Source: Paenibacillus glycanilyticus (GTDB lineage: Bacteria; Bacillota; Bacilli; Paenibacillales; Paenibacillaceae). Taken from it: a stretch of DNA of 64,000 nucleotides. The notes below the pieces were generated by a model. The model worked only from the letters and a program-made list of their open reading frames with translations, had not been told where the DNA came from and ran no database searches. The stretch is from positions 1 to 64,000 of the forward strand of contig NZ_BSSQ01000015.1 in NCBI RefSeq assembly GCF_030161375.1. The letters run 5' to 3'. Below, one piece after another: positions 34,796 through 43,222 of this stretch (position 1 is the first letter of the stretch; each line of letters starts with the position of its first letter). Made by a program: the position numbers and the translations under genes.

Positions 34796-37429
34796 TCATA
34801 TCACATTTGATTGGTTAAGAACCAGTTCTTCGGCAAGTTTCAAAGCTTCGTCCAGCTTGGAAGCGTCTTTGCCGCCGGCTTGTGCCATATCCGGGCGTCC
34901 GCCGCCGCTGCCGCCGCAATGCGCAGCCGCTTCTTTGACGATTTTGCCGGCATGGAAGCCTTTCTTCACCAGATCAGCCGACACCGCAGCAACAAGGCTC
35001 ACTTTGTCCTCTTGTACGGCGCCAAGGATGATAATAGCCGATGGCAGCTTCGCTTTCAGCTCGTCGGCAATGCCGCGGAGAGCGTCCATCGTTGGAGCGC
35101 TGACCTTCGCGCTAAGAACCGTAACGTCGCCAATGGTTTTCGCGTTTTGCTCAAGGGAGCCCGCTTCAATGCGGCTCAGCTTCGCTTGCAGCGATTCGTT
35201 CTCGCGGCCAAGCTCTTTCGCTTGGGCGAACAATGCTTCAATCCGTTTCGGAACATCGTTGTTATTCGATTTGAGAAGCGCCGATGCCTGCTTCAGAATA
35301 TCAAGCTGGCCTTCCATGTAGCTGTATGCATGGCGTCCTGTGACCGCTTCGATCCGGCGTACGCCTGAACCGATGCCGCTCTCGCTTACCAGCTTGAACA
35401 TGCCGATCTGGGACGTGTTCGCCACGTGGCAACCGCCGCACAGCTCAACGCTGTAGGTGCCAACTTGCACGACGCGCACGATGTCGCCGTACTTCTCGCC
35501 GAACAGTGCCATAGCGCCCATGGCTTTTGCTTCCGCAATCGGTTTGCTCTCAATATGAACAGGAGTTCCAACCCAGATTTGCTCGTTTACTTTGCGCTCG
35601 ATTTCCGTTAACTCTTCCGGCGTGATGCTGCCGAAATGCGAGAAGTCGAAACGCAGACGGTCCGCCTGTACGAGCGAGCCTGCCTGATTGACATGGTCGC
35701 CGAGCACTTCTTTCAGTGCTTTGTGAAGCAAGTGGGTTGCCGTATGGTTCTTGATGACATCCTCGCGAACCGAACGAATCACGACAGCTTCTACTTTCTC
35801 CCCTGCACGCGCGGTACCGGATGTAACGATGGCATGATGCACGCTTTGGCCATGCGGCGCTTTGGTTACATCTTCAACCTGCAGCGTAAAGCCGTTGCCG
35901 ACAAGGGTACCTTTGTCGCCGATTTGACCGCCGCTTTCCGCATAGAAAGGAGTACGGTCAAGCAGCACAAGCACGCGGTTGCCTTCGCCTGCGAGATCTA
36001 CCAGCGAGTCTTCATGGACTATAGCGGTAATTTGGGCTTCTGTTACCAGTTCATTATAGCCAACAAATTCACTTTTAACCGTAAAGTCGGCTAGCGGGCC
36101 GCCTTGCACATTCATGCCGCCTGTATCTTGGCGTGCGGCACGAGCGCGTTCGCGTTGCGCTTCCATCGCCGCGTCAAATCCTTCGCGGTCAACGGTCATG
36201 TTGTTCTCTGCCGCAAAATCTTCCGTCAGGTCAAACGGGAAGCCGTACGTGTCGTAGAGACGGAATGCGTCTTCGCCACCGATTTCGGTTGTACCGGATT
36301 TGCGCGCAGTCTCAACAAGTTCGGACAACATCACAAGACCGTCGGACAATGTTTCGTGGAAACGTTCTTCTTCCGTGCGGATGACGCGCTCGATAAACTC
36401 GCGTTTCTCGACAACCTCCGGATAGTAGACGCCCATAATCTCGCCAACAACCGAAGTCAGTTCATGCAGGAACGGACGGTCGATGCCGATTGTTTTGCCG
36501 TAACGAACGGCACGGCGGAGCAAGCGGCGGATAATGTAGCCGCGGCCTTCGTTCGATGGCATAACGCCGTCGCCTACCGCGAAAGCAACCGTACGGATGT
36601 GGTCCGCGATCACTTTCAGAGCAACGTCATGTTCAGCGTTCACATGATATTTCACGCCTGCGATTTCGCATGTGCGTTCAATGATTGGAACAAACAGGTC
36701 GGTATCGAAGTTCGAATCCACGTCCTGCAGAATCGAAGCAAAACGCTCGAGACCCGCGCCCGTATCGATGTTTTTGTTCGGAAGCGGCGTATAGCTGCCG
36801 TCCTTGTTATGGTTGAACTGGGAGAATACGAGGTTCCACACTTCGAGGAAACGTTCGTTCTCGCCGCCCGGCCAGCATTCCGGATCGTTCAGATCGCCGT
36901 ATTTGTCGCCGCGGTCATAGAAAATTTCGGTACAAGGTCCGCAAGGGCCTTCGCCGATATCCCAGAAGTTCTCGTCCAGCTTGTAGATGCGTTCAGCCGG
37001 AAGACCGATTTTCTCGTTCCAGAATTTGTACGCTTCTTCATCCTCCGGATACACCGTAACCGAGAGGCGGTCAGGATCAAATCCAATCCATTCTTTGCCA
37101 GTCAGGAACTCCCATGCCCAAGTGATGACTTCTTCCTTGAAGTAGTCGCCGATGGAGAAGTTGCCGAGCATTTCGAAAAACGTATGGTGACGGCGTGTTT
37201 TGCCTACGTTCTCGATGTCGTTGGTGCGAATGCATTTCTGCGAATTGGTAATGCGCGGATTGTCAGGGATGACGCGTCCGTCGAAATAAGGTTTAAGCGG
37301 CGCCATGCCTGCATTGATCCAGAGCAACGACGGATCGTTATGCGGGACGAGGGATGCGCTTGGTTCGATATGGTGTCCTTTGCTTTCGAAGAAGGAAAGC
37401 CATTTGGACCTGATTTCACTTGCTTTCAT
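34796..37429 (-). CDS. alaS: Alanine-tRNA ligase AlaS
   Basis: The 877-residue enzyme charges tRNA-Ala. The class II catalytic core has FFESKGHHIEPSASLVPHNDPSLLWINAGMA and RRHHTFFEMLGNFSIGDYF; the editing domain has HTATHLLHKAL and CGGCHV with zinc-binding residues; the C-terminal DHHA1 domain ends with CGGSGGGRPDMAQAGG. It is the first gene of the operon, about 500 bases after a sigma-A promoter with a T-box leader. GGAGG precedes the start. A 455-codon open frame on the opposite strand is a shadow. Confidence 0.98.
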   Translation of the reverse strand: MKASEIRSKWLSFFESKGHHIEPSASLVPHNDPSLLWINAGMAPLKPYFDGRVIPDNPRITNSQKCIRTNDIENVGKTRRHHTFFEMLGNFSIGDYFKEEVITWAWEFLTGKEWIGFDPDRLSVTVYPEDEEAYKFWNEKIGLPAERIYKLDENFWDIGEGPCGPCTEIFYDRGDKYGDLNDPECWPGGENERFLEVWNLVFSQFNHNKDGSYTPLPNKNIDTGAGLERFASILQDVDSNFDTDLFVPIIERTCEIAGVKYHVNAEHDVALKVIADHIRTVAFAVGDGVMPSNEGRGYIIRRLLRRAVRYGKTIGIDRPFLHELTSVVGEIMGVYYPEVVEKREFIERVIRTEEERFHETLSDGLVMLSELVETARKSGTTEIGGEDAFRLYDTYGFPFDLTEDFAAENNMTVDREGFDAAMEAQRERARAARQDTGGMNVQGGPLADFTVKSEFVGYNELVTEAQITAIVHEDSLVDLAGEGNRVLVLLDRTPFYAESGGQIGDKGTLVGNGFTLQVEDVTKAPHGQSVHHAIVTSGTARAGEKVEAVVIRSVREDVIKNHTATHLLHKALKEVLGDHVNQAGSLVQADRLRFDFSHFGSITPEELTEIERKVNEQIWVGTPVHIESKPIAEAKAMGAMALFGEKYGDIVRVVQVGTYSVELCGGCHVANTSQIGMFKLVSESGIGSGVRRIEAVTGRHAYSYMEGQLDILKQASALLKSNNNDVPKRIEALFAQAKELGRENESLQAKLSRIEAGSLEQNAKTIGDVTVLSAKVSAPTMDALRGIADELKAKLPSAIIILGAVQEDKVSLVAAVSADLVKKGFHAGKIVKEAAAHCGGSGGGRPDMAQAGGKDASKLDEALKLAEELVLNQSNVI

Positions 37430-37462
37430 TGTTTTACGCCTCCGTTTAACTTCGAGCTGTAT

Positions 37463-37591
37463 GCACTATGAGAAATTTCGAGCCTTTGGCCGCTGTTGTT
37501 TTTGAATTTCCTGAACAAAATGTACAAGGTTGAAACTCAAAAACAAAGGCGGACGCTACCGCTCCAAAAGCTTCGAATTTTCTCTCCGTGC
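37463..37591 (+). repeat. Structured dispersed element, copy 4, inside the alaS leader
   Basis: Outer arms GCAC...GAGAAATTTCGAGC (37463-37483) and GCTTCGAATTTTCTC...GTGC (37570-37591) pair with small bulges. The core is CTTTGGCCGCTGTTG on the 5' side and CAAAGGCGGACGCTACCGCT on the 3' side; CCGC pairs with GCGG, and TTGTTTTTGA with TCAAAAACAA. It lies between the T-box terminator and the alaS start, so the alaS mRNA carries its reverse complement. It looks like an insertion into the leader. Confidence 0.75.
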
Positions 37592-37623
37592 AAAAGCTCT
37601 GATTTTTAAAAAGTGTCTTAAAC

Positions 37624-37650
37624 ATGGTTTTTAAACCGGTTTTAAAACAT
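37624..37650. repeat. Near-perfect AT-rich palindrome after the T-box terminator
   Basis: ATGGTTTTTAAACC and GGTTTTAAAACAT are nearly perfect inverted halves with no loop. It directly adjoins the T run of the T-box terminator on the minus strand. No known function; a protein site or part of a second hairpin is possible. Confidence 0.5.
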
Positions 37651-37926
37651 AAAAAAGCCCCTGTCATAAGACAGGGACGAATTCATCGCGGTACCACCCT
37701 GGTTATTGCCGGAACGCCTTAGGCGTCATGATAGCAATCTCCTCAAACGGACGATAACGGGTCCTCCCGGTGAAGTTCGTTCACACTCCGAAAGTAGCTT
37801 TCGGCCATTCTTCGTCCCAAGAGCTCTTACAGCCGACGCCATAAGGCGAAGAAGCTCTCTCTCTGATTGACGGGCTATGGCTTACTTCCTTCCATCAACG
37901 CTTTACATTTGATAGTTGCTGCAACT
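37650..37926 (-). promoter_or_regulatory. T-box leader of alaS
   Basis: The minus strand carries the T-box sequence AGGGTGGTACCGCG (about 37690-37703), which pairs with the ACCA end of uncharged tRNA-Ala, followed by a terminator GTCCCTGTC-TTAT-GACAGGGGC plus T run (37653-37679). Upstream, a long set of stems (37710-37900) fits Stem I to Stem III. Low tRNA-Ala charging would favour the antiterminator and read-through into alaS. I could not settle which GCN triplet is the specifier; candidates lie near 37830-37850. Confidence 0.92.
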
Positions 37927-37932
37927 GTCTAA

Positions 37933-37961
37933 AGTATATCGGCCAAATTCGCGTCTGTCAA
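37933..37961 (-). promoter_or_regulatory. Sigma-A promoter of the alaS operon
   Basis: TTGACA (37956-37961), 17 bases, TATACT (37933-37938) on the minus strand. It overlaps the last codons of the upstream AI-2E family gene, so that gene and alaS are tightly packed. Confidence 0.85.
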
Positions 37962-39052
37962 ATGGTCTTTCGCCTGACGTAATACGAAAAGATATGCTGC
38001 ACGATCACTTTCAGCGCGGCAAAGATCGGTACGGCTAGAATCATCCCGACTATGCCCGCGATTTCTCCGCCGACAAGAAGAGCGAAGATAATAGCCAAGG
38101 GATGTATATGAAGCGTGCGCCCAACGACTTGCGGCGATACGACATTGCCCTCCAGCACCTGGCAGGCCATATTGACGATCGCGACAAACAACATCATTTT
38201 GAACGAGACGGTGGAAGCTACCAATATCGCCGGAGCTGCGCCGAAGAAAGGCCCCAGGTACGGTATTATATTCGTAATCGAAACAATGCTCGCAAGCAGC
38301 AGCGGATACGGAAGCCCGATGATCAGATAGCCGATATAAGCGAGAATGCCAACGATAATGCAGACGATAAATTGTCCCCTTATATAGCTGCCAAGCGCAG
38401 CGTCAATGTCCTTCAGTAGCCGCACGGTATTTTTGCGATGCGACTTCGGTACGTACGTGATTACGGTCCGCTCGAACAGATCGAAATCCTTCAAGATATA
38501 AAACGCCAGGAACGGGATGATAAACGCAATAAATACCGCATTAACTACCGAACCGATATTATTAATGAAATGGGTTACGGTGTCCGACAGTTTTTTCTCC
38601 ATTTGATAAATCGACTTGTTCATTCCTTCCCGTATGCTGTCCGGCAGGAATGAAGTATTGTTCAGATCGGTTACCAAACTTTCCGCGCGATACGTCAGAT
38701 CGGGAACATGGCGGTTCAGCTGGTCCATCTGTTCTTTGAACATCGGAATCACGTTGACCAGAATGACGGCAAGCGTCGCGCAAAACACCGCATAGATGAG
38801 CAGAACCGCAACGGTCCTCGGCACCTTCCGCTCATGCAGCAGCGTAACGACCGGATTAAGCACATAAGATACAATCATGGCGATAATAAACGGTGCTAGA
38901 ATAGATCGCAGAAAGACATACAGATGGACAAAAATCGGCTTGACGAGCAGCAGAAGATAAAGAGCAAGCAGCCCCAAAATCAAATAAACCAGCCATACGA
39001 ACAGACGGCTCTTCATCAACCGTTCCACCGTCTTCACCCCCGCTTGTATCAT
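37958..39052 (-). CDS. AI-2E family membrane transporter (YrrI-like)
   Basis: A second AI-2E family protein, about 360 residues. Its position upstream of alaS is that of yrrI in Bacillus. Membrane helices start at MKSRLFVWLVYLILGLLALY; the C-terminal half has SITNIIPYLGPFFGAAPAIL and GNVVSPQVVGRTLHIHPLAIIFALLVGG, the family signature. The start is uncertain: 39052 and 39016 are both possible ATG codons, and the region between them is not conserved-looking. Substrate unknown. It resembles the gene at 26797 in fold but not closely in sequence. Confidence 0.87.
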   Translation of the reverse strand: MIQAGVKTVERLMKSRLFVWLVYLILGLLALYLLLLVKPIFVHLYVFLRSILAPFIIAMIVSYVLNPVVTLLHERKVPRTVAVLLIYAVFCATLAVILVNVIPMFKEQMDQLNRHVPDLTYRAESLVTDLNNTSFLPDSIREGMNKSIYQMEKKLSDTVTHFINNIGSVVNAVFIAFIIPFLAFYILKDFDLFERTVITYVPKSHRKNTVRLLKDIDAALGSYIRGQFIVCIIVGILAYIGYLIIGLPYPLLLASIVSITNIIPYLGPFFGAAPAILVASTVSFKMMLFVAIVNMACQVLEGNVVSPQVVGRTLHIHPLAIIFALLVGGEIAGIVGMILAVPIFAALKVIVQHIFSYYVRRKTI

Positions 39053-39122
39053 CACCGCAAAGCAATCTGCTTCAGTATATGTACAAGCGGTCCATTTCAT
39101 CCATGAATGCCTAGTTTTGCGT

Positions 39123-39908
39123 CTATTCGGCTACGATCCAGTTCACCTGATGTTTCTCTAGAATCTCTGCCCAGTGTTCAGGGGACGCTTCTTCGCTAAC
39201 GACCGTATGGACAGTTCCCAGATCCGCAATTTTATACATACGGTTTACGCCAAATTTCGTACTGTCGGTCAGAACGATGCTTTGTTCGCTTTTTTGCATC
39301 ATCTTTTGCACGAGCAAGGCGCGATTCGCATCGAAGTTGGTTATCCCCTGCTCCAGCGAAATGCCGTCAATGGACAAGAACGCTTTATTGACGTAGAAAT
39401 TATCCATGAACTTTTCCGCCAATGAACCGGAAATCCGATAATGTCTGGAGTCGATTTTCCCTCCGATAAAAAACACGTCGCCCGAGAACATCTCTTTGTT
39501 CTGATAATCCAGAATCATGTTGAGGCCGGAAATAGAATTGGTAATAATCGTTAAATTTTTCTTGTAGAGAAGATAAGGAATCATTTGCAGGGTTGTCGAA
39601 CCGTCGTCTATGACGATGACATCAAAGTCCTCGACTAAGGCAGCTGCCGCCCTGCCGATCCTTTTTTTCTCGTCTACCCTTAATACTTCGCGTTTCAGAT
39701 GGGAAAGCTCCTCGAAGACCAGCGTCATTTTGACCGCTCCGCCATATACGCGTTTCAGCCGGTTTTCCGACTCCAGCTCTTCCAGGTAACGCCGAATCGT
39801 CTCCGATGAAACGCCAAATCGTTTCACAAGATCATTCGTTTGGACTTTTCCCGCATCATTAATAATGTCTAAGATCTCTCTCTTCCGCTCTTCTCCTACC
39901 AGCGACAT
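39123..39908 (-). CDS. DeoR family transcriptional regulator
   Basis: The 261-residue regulator has an N-terminal helix-turn-helix (REILDIINDAGKVQTNDLVKRFGVSSETIRRYLEELESENRLKRVYGG) and a C-terminal sugar-phosphate-type sensor domain with VIDDGSTTLQMIPYL and TNFDANRALLVQKMM. DeoR proteins usually sense a phosphorylated metabolite. It is the last gene of the aminoethylphosphonate operon, 26 bases after the dehydrogenase-like gene, so it probably controls this operon; the inducer could be a pathway intermediate. That is inference. Confidence 0.92.
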   Translation of the reverse strand: MSLVGEERKREILDIINDAGKVQTNDLVKRFGVSSETIRRYLEELESENRLKRVYGGAVKMTLVFEELSHLKREVLRVDEKKRIGRAAAALVEDFDVIVIDDGSTTLQMIPYLLYKKNLTIITNSISGLNMILDYQNKEMFSGDVFFIGGKIDSRHYRISGSLAEKFMDNFYVNKAFLSIDGISLEQGITNFDANRALLVQKMMQKSEQSIVLTDSTKFGVNRMYKIADLGTVHTVVSEEASPEHWAEILEKHQVNWIVAE

Positions 39909-39934
39909 AGCGGGTGTCCCCCTTCATCCCATCT

Positions 39935-41107
39935 CTAAATGATAGCTAACTCTACTTGTTCCTCGTGTACGAACAAATTCCTTCTGGCGAGCTCTTCAAA
40001 AACAAGACCGGGATTCGTGAAAGCTTCTTCCGGCGTCACGATTCCCGCTTGTTTCACATGACCCTTGGCAATAAGCTCAGCTGCAACTGCTAGCGGAATG
40101 CCAACATTGCGGGTATAGGCGCGTAGCTTCTCCCAACCGTCCACCGATCCGTCCGAGGCCGGGTGGGTATGCGTTAACGTAAACTTCTTGTGTTTGCCGT
40201 CTTTCATTCCGGTTACTTCAACATGCAGGGCATAGCCGTATAATTCCGTCTCCTTGCCTTCTTTGGAATTATACAGATATTGAGAAATACAGTCCATAAT
40301 ACCTACTTCGGCACCATTCACGGTGATTGGGTCATTGCGGAAGAAACCATAGTCATACAGCGACTTGACCAGTGCCATATTAGTCTGCGGCCAAGTTCCG
40401 CGTACTTCAATCAGCTTTACGTTTTTGGAAGCTAAAGCTTTGGCCAGCGTTTTAGTCTCCGCATGCGGAATAATGTATTGCACGGCCGTTCCGTAAGGTT
40501 CCGGCAAGGCAATGTCCCGAGGCCGGGCAAATGGCGGTACTTGGATAAATTCGCCATTCTCATAGACGACGCGTCCAGGAAGCTCCGGATCGTATTCGTA
40601 GGTCGTCGTTTCCGTTATCGATTTGGAGAACGCAATAGGACGGTAAGAGCCATGGCTCACGCGAACCTCATCCACTTCGTCAAGCTGGTTCGCCGCATGC
40701 ATCGCCATCATCTGGGTCAAGCCCGGCGTCATGCCAAAGCCCGGCAAGCAGGTACGGTTGTTTCGCAGAAATACCTCATGGGAGCGGTCTTCTTCGCCAA
40801 AGCCGTTCAAATTCACGCCATGGCAGCCCGCTTCCGCAATCGCGGCTGTGGAAAGTCCGTTCAAAGTAATCGTGGTGCCGTCCATAACGATGTCGTAACC
40901 GCGCATCTTAGCTACCGTATCCTCATGATCCTTCACATTTACTTGCACGAAGTCCACGCGTGGATCGTTCAGCCAAGCGACAACCTTGTGGCCTTCCTCC
41001 ACATTGAAGTCGCCAATCGTAATTTTCTCGAAATCGGAGTAATGCACAAGATCAAGAACAGCCTCTCTGCAAATATTGCCGGCACCGCCCAAACAGAAAA
41101 TTTTCAT
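39935..41107 (-). CDS. Saccharopine dehydrogenase family oxidoreductase in the phosphonate operon
   Basis: The 390-residue protein starts with a Rossmann nucleotide-binding motif, MKIFCLGGAGNICREAVLDLV, and continues like saccharopine dehydrogenase family members: GDFNVEEGHKVV and DIVMDGTTITLNGLSTAAIAEAG, then CLPGFGMTPGLTQMMAMHAA in the substrate domain. Family enzymes make or break secondary amines at an amino acid nitrogen, using NAD(P). Its place between phnW and the DeoR regulator suggests a step on a phosphonate or amino compound, but the reaction is unknown. AGGAGG precedes the ATG, directly after two tandem repeats. Confidence 0.82.
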   Translation of the reverse strand: MKIFCLGGAGNICREAVLDLVHYSDFEKITIGDFNVEEGHKVVAWLNDPRVDFVQVNVKDHEDTVAKMRGYDIVMDGTTITLNGLSTAAIAEAGCHGVNLNGFGEEDRSHEVFLRNNRTCLPGFGMTPGLTQMMAMHAANQLDEVDEVRVSHGSYRPIAFSKSITETTTYEYDPELPGRVVYENGEFIQVPPFARPRDIALPEPYGTAVQYIIPHAETKTLAKALASKNVKLIEVRGTWPQTNMALVKSLYDYGFFRNDPITVNGAEVGIMDCISQYLYNSKEGKETELYGYALHVEVTGMKDGKHKKFTLTHTHPASDGSVDGWEKLRAYTRNVGIPLAVAAELIAKGHVKQAGIVTPEEAFTNPGLVFEELARRNLFVHEEQVELAII

Positions 41108-41121
41108 AGATATGGCCTCCT

Positions 41122-41267
41122 AAAAGTTTTGTGGCGAGTAAGTTTGTGAAACAAAACACAGCTCCACAAAACTTACATCGAAAGCATAGGCTTAAAAAGT
41201 TTTGTGGCGAGTAAGTTTGCGAAACAAAACACGGCTCCACAAAACTTACATCGAAAGCATAGGCTTA
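41122..41267 (-). repeat. Tandem 73-base duplication with hairpin potential
   Basis: Two adjacent copies (about 41122-41194 and 41195-41267) differ at only two positions. On the minus strand each contains AAGTTTTGTGG and CCACAAAACTT, able to form an 11-base stem, and also GTAAGTTT and AAACTTAC, which would form a competing stem using the same 5' arm. The copies fill the gap between phnW and the dehydrogenase-like gene, and the last one ends at that gene's ribosome binding site. Confidence 0.85.
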
Positions 41268-41320
41268 TCATGTTGTTAGTTTGTGGAATTGGTTGGATGT
41301 ATAAGGTAAAAAAAAGCACC

Positions 41321-42415
41321 TTACCAAAACAGCTCGTCATTAATAACTTGCAATAACTTCACGATATCGGCTTTGTAGATTTCGCCGATGTTCCCGATTC
41401 TGAACGTGTCGGCCGTGCTGATCTTGCCGGGATAAATCACGAAGCCGGCTGCTTTCAATTTCTCGTATAATGCTTCGAAAGTGAAGGACTCGCTCAAAGG
41501 ATAATAGAAGGACGTAATGATGGGCGAATGCAGTTCCTTCGGCAATAAGGCGCAAAATCCAAGCTGCTCCATCCCTTCGGCGAGAAGATGCTGATTGGCT
41601 TTGTAACGTTCATAACGAGCCTGAATGCCGCCTTCAACCTCCAGTTCAACTAGCGCCTGGTCGAAAGCCCGGACTACATGTGTCGGAGAAGTAAAGCGCC
41701 ATTTGCCGCCACCCTTTTCCATCACCTGCCATTGATCGTACAAATCAAGCGATAAGGAGCGTGCCTGCCCCTCGCAAGCAAGGAGCGCTTCTGTTCTTGC
41801 GATGACAAATCCAAAGCCGGGCACGCCTTGAATGCATTTGTTCGCGCTGCTGATGAGAAAATCGATGCCAAGCTCCGATACGTCAATAGGAATGCCGCCG
41901 AAGCTGCTCATCGCATCAACAATACAAATTTTGTTGTAGCGTTTCACCACTTTTGATACATCCGCTAACGGGTTCAACATGCCTGTAGTCGTCTCGCAAT
42001 GCACCATGGCGACATGCGTGATATCCGGTTCTTCCTGCAGCCGTTCTTCGACAGCGCCAGCGGTAACGCAATCCGTCTCGCCGAAGTCTAGGACCGAGGT
42101 CGTAATGCCGTATACAGCAGCCATTTGAGCAATCCGGTTGCCGTATGCGCCATTGGTCAGTACAAGCAGCTTGCCGTCCCTAGGAACAACCGTGCCTATG
42201 ACCGACTCAACGCTAAACGTACCGCTACCCTGCATCAGAACAGCCGTATAGGGTTCAGGCGAAGAGGTTGCCAAATGGACAAGACGGGTACGGATGCTTT
42301 GTACCAGCCCGTTATAATCCTTATCCCAAGTGCACCAGTCGCGAAGCATCGCTTCTTTTACCGTTGTAGAAGTCGTGAGTGGTCCTGGAGTCAACAGCAA
42401 GTATGGTCTAGTCAT
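41321..42415 (-). CDS. phnW: 2-aminoethylphosphonate:pyruvate transaminase PhnW
   Basis: PhnW moves the amino group of 2-aminoethylphosphonate to pyruvate, giving phosphonoacetaldehyde and alanine. The 364-residue protein has LLLTPGPLTTSTTVKEAMLRDWCTWDKDY at the N-terminus, MQGSGTFSVESVIGT, and SSANKCIQGVPGFGFVIA with the pyridoxal-phosphate lysine. The start overlaps the phnX stop. Its product is the substrate of PhnX. Together they define the 2-aminoethylphosphonate degradation pathway. Confidence 0.93.
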   Translation of the reverse strand: MTRPYLLLTPGPLTTSTTVKEAMLRDWCTWDKDYNGLVQSIRTRLVHLATSSPEPYTAVLMQGSGTFSVESVIGTVVPRDGKLLVLTNGAYGNRIAQMAAVYGITTSVLDFGETDCVTAGAVEERLQEEPDITHVAMVHCETTTGMLNPLADVSKVVKRYNKICIVDAMSSFGGIPIDVSELGIDFLISSANKCIQGVPGFGFVIARTEALLACEGQARSLSLDLYDQWQVMEKGGGKWRFTSPTHVVRAFDQALVELEVEGGIQARYERYKANQHLLAEGMEQLGFCALLPKELHSPIITSFYYPLSESFTFEALYEKLKAAGFVIYPGKISTADTFRIGNIGEIYKADIVKLLQVINDELFW

Positions 42416-43209
42416 GGACGTTCCCCTTTCTCCAATCGATCGTTAAGTAGCGCGATGACTTGATCCAAATCTCCAATTCGGTCAATCACGTAATGAGCAC
42501 CTGCAGCTTGAAGCCTTGCCGCAACGGCTTCTTTGCGGGCAGTAAGCTCCGTTTCCTCGCATGCGGCCACTTCCTCTTCCGTCATTCCCAGCTCGCTGCT
42601 CCCTAAGATTACGCCAACCGTCCAGCAGCCTGCGTTTACGCCTTCGAGCATGTCGCTAACGGTGTCGCCGGCTTTGACAATCTGGTGCATCGGATACACG
42701 CCAAGCATCTCGGCATTCCGGTAAATCATCCAAGGGTATGGTCTGCCGGCGGCAGCTTCATCAGGCGTTACGAGACTGTCCGGTTCATATCCTTGCTCCT
42801 TCGCGCCTTTGCATACCACGTCCATCATGGCTCTCGTATAACCGGTCGTTGAACCAATGGCGATTCCCTGGCTGCGCAATCTGCCCGCAAGCTCAACCGC
42901 GCCTGGTACCGGTGTCGCATAATCCTTCAACGTGCTGAACAGAAGAGGCTCAAAATCCGCGTACAACGCATCGATATCGTCCTCGCTTGGCTTGTTCCCA
43001 TAAAGACCTTGCCACAGACCGGCAATTCGCTCCATTTGGCACATAGCCGCGATATGATCCCGCTTCAGCATGCCCATAGGCTGCCTTGCTTCCTCAACCG
43101 TAACCTGTACCCCTTTGCGGGCAAATACCTCTACAAATACGTTAAGCGGTGCGAAGCAGCCGAAATCGACCATGGTGCCTGCCCAATCCAGCATGACTGC
43201 TTTAATCAT
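42412..43209 (-). CDS. phnX: Phosphonoacetaldehyde hydrolase PhnX
   Basis: PhnX splits phosphonoacetaldehyde into acetaldehyde and phosphate. The 265-residue HAD-fold protein has VMLDWAGTMVDFG (nucleophile aspartate), the PMGMLKRDHI segment with the Schiff-base lysine that distinguishes phosphonatases from other HAD enzymes, TTGYTRAMMD, and VKAGDTVSDMLEGVNAG. It overlaps phnW by four bases and follows the permease gene by 14 bases. Confidence 0.95.
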   Translation of the reverse strand: MIKAVMLDWAGTMVDFGCFAPLNVFVEVFARKGVQVTVEEARQPMGMLKRDHIAAMCQMERIAGLWQGLYGNKPSEDDIDALYADFEPLLFSTLKDYATPVPGAVELAGRLRSQGIAIGSTTGYTRAMMDVVCKGAKEQGYEPDSLVTPDEAAAGRPYPWMIYRNAEMLGVYPMHQIVKAGDTVSDMLEGVNAGCWTVGVILGSSELGMTEEEVAACEETELTARKEAVAARLQAAGAHYVIDRIGDLDQVIALLNDRLEKGERP

Positions 43210-43222
43210 GATTCATCTCTCC

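Noticed and set aside
36104..37471. A 455-codon open frame opposite alaS
   Set aside because: It lies within a clear alaS gene, has no initiation signals and its translation has no domain pattern.
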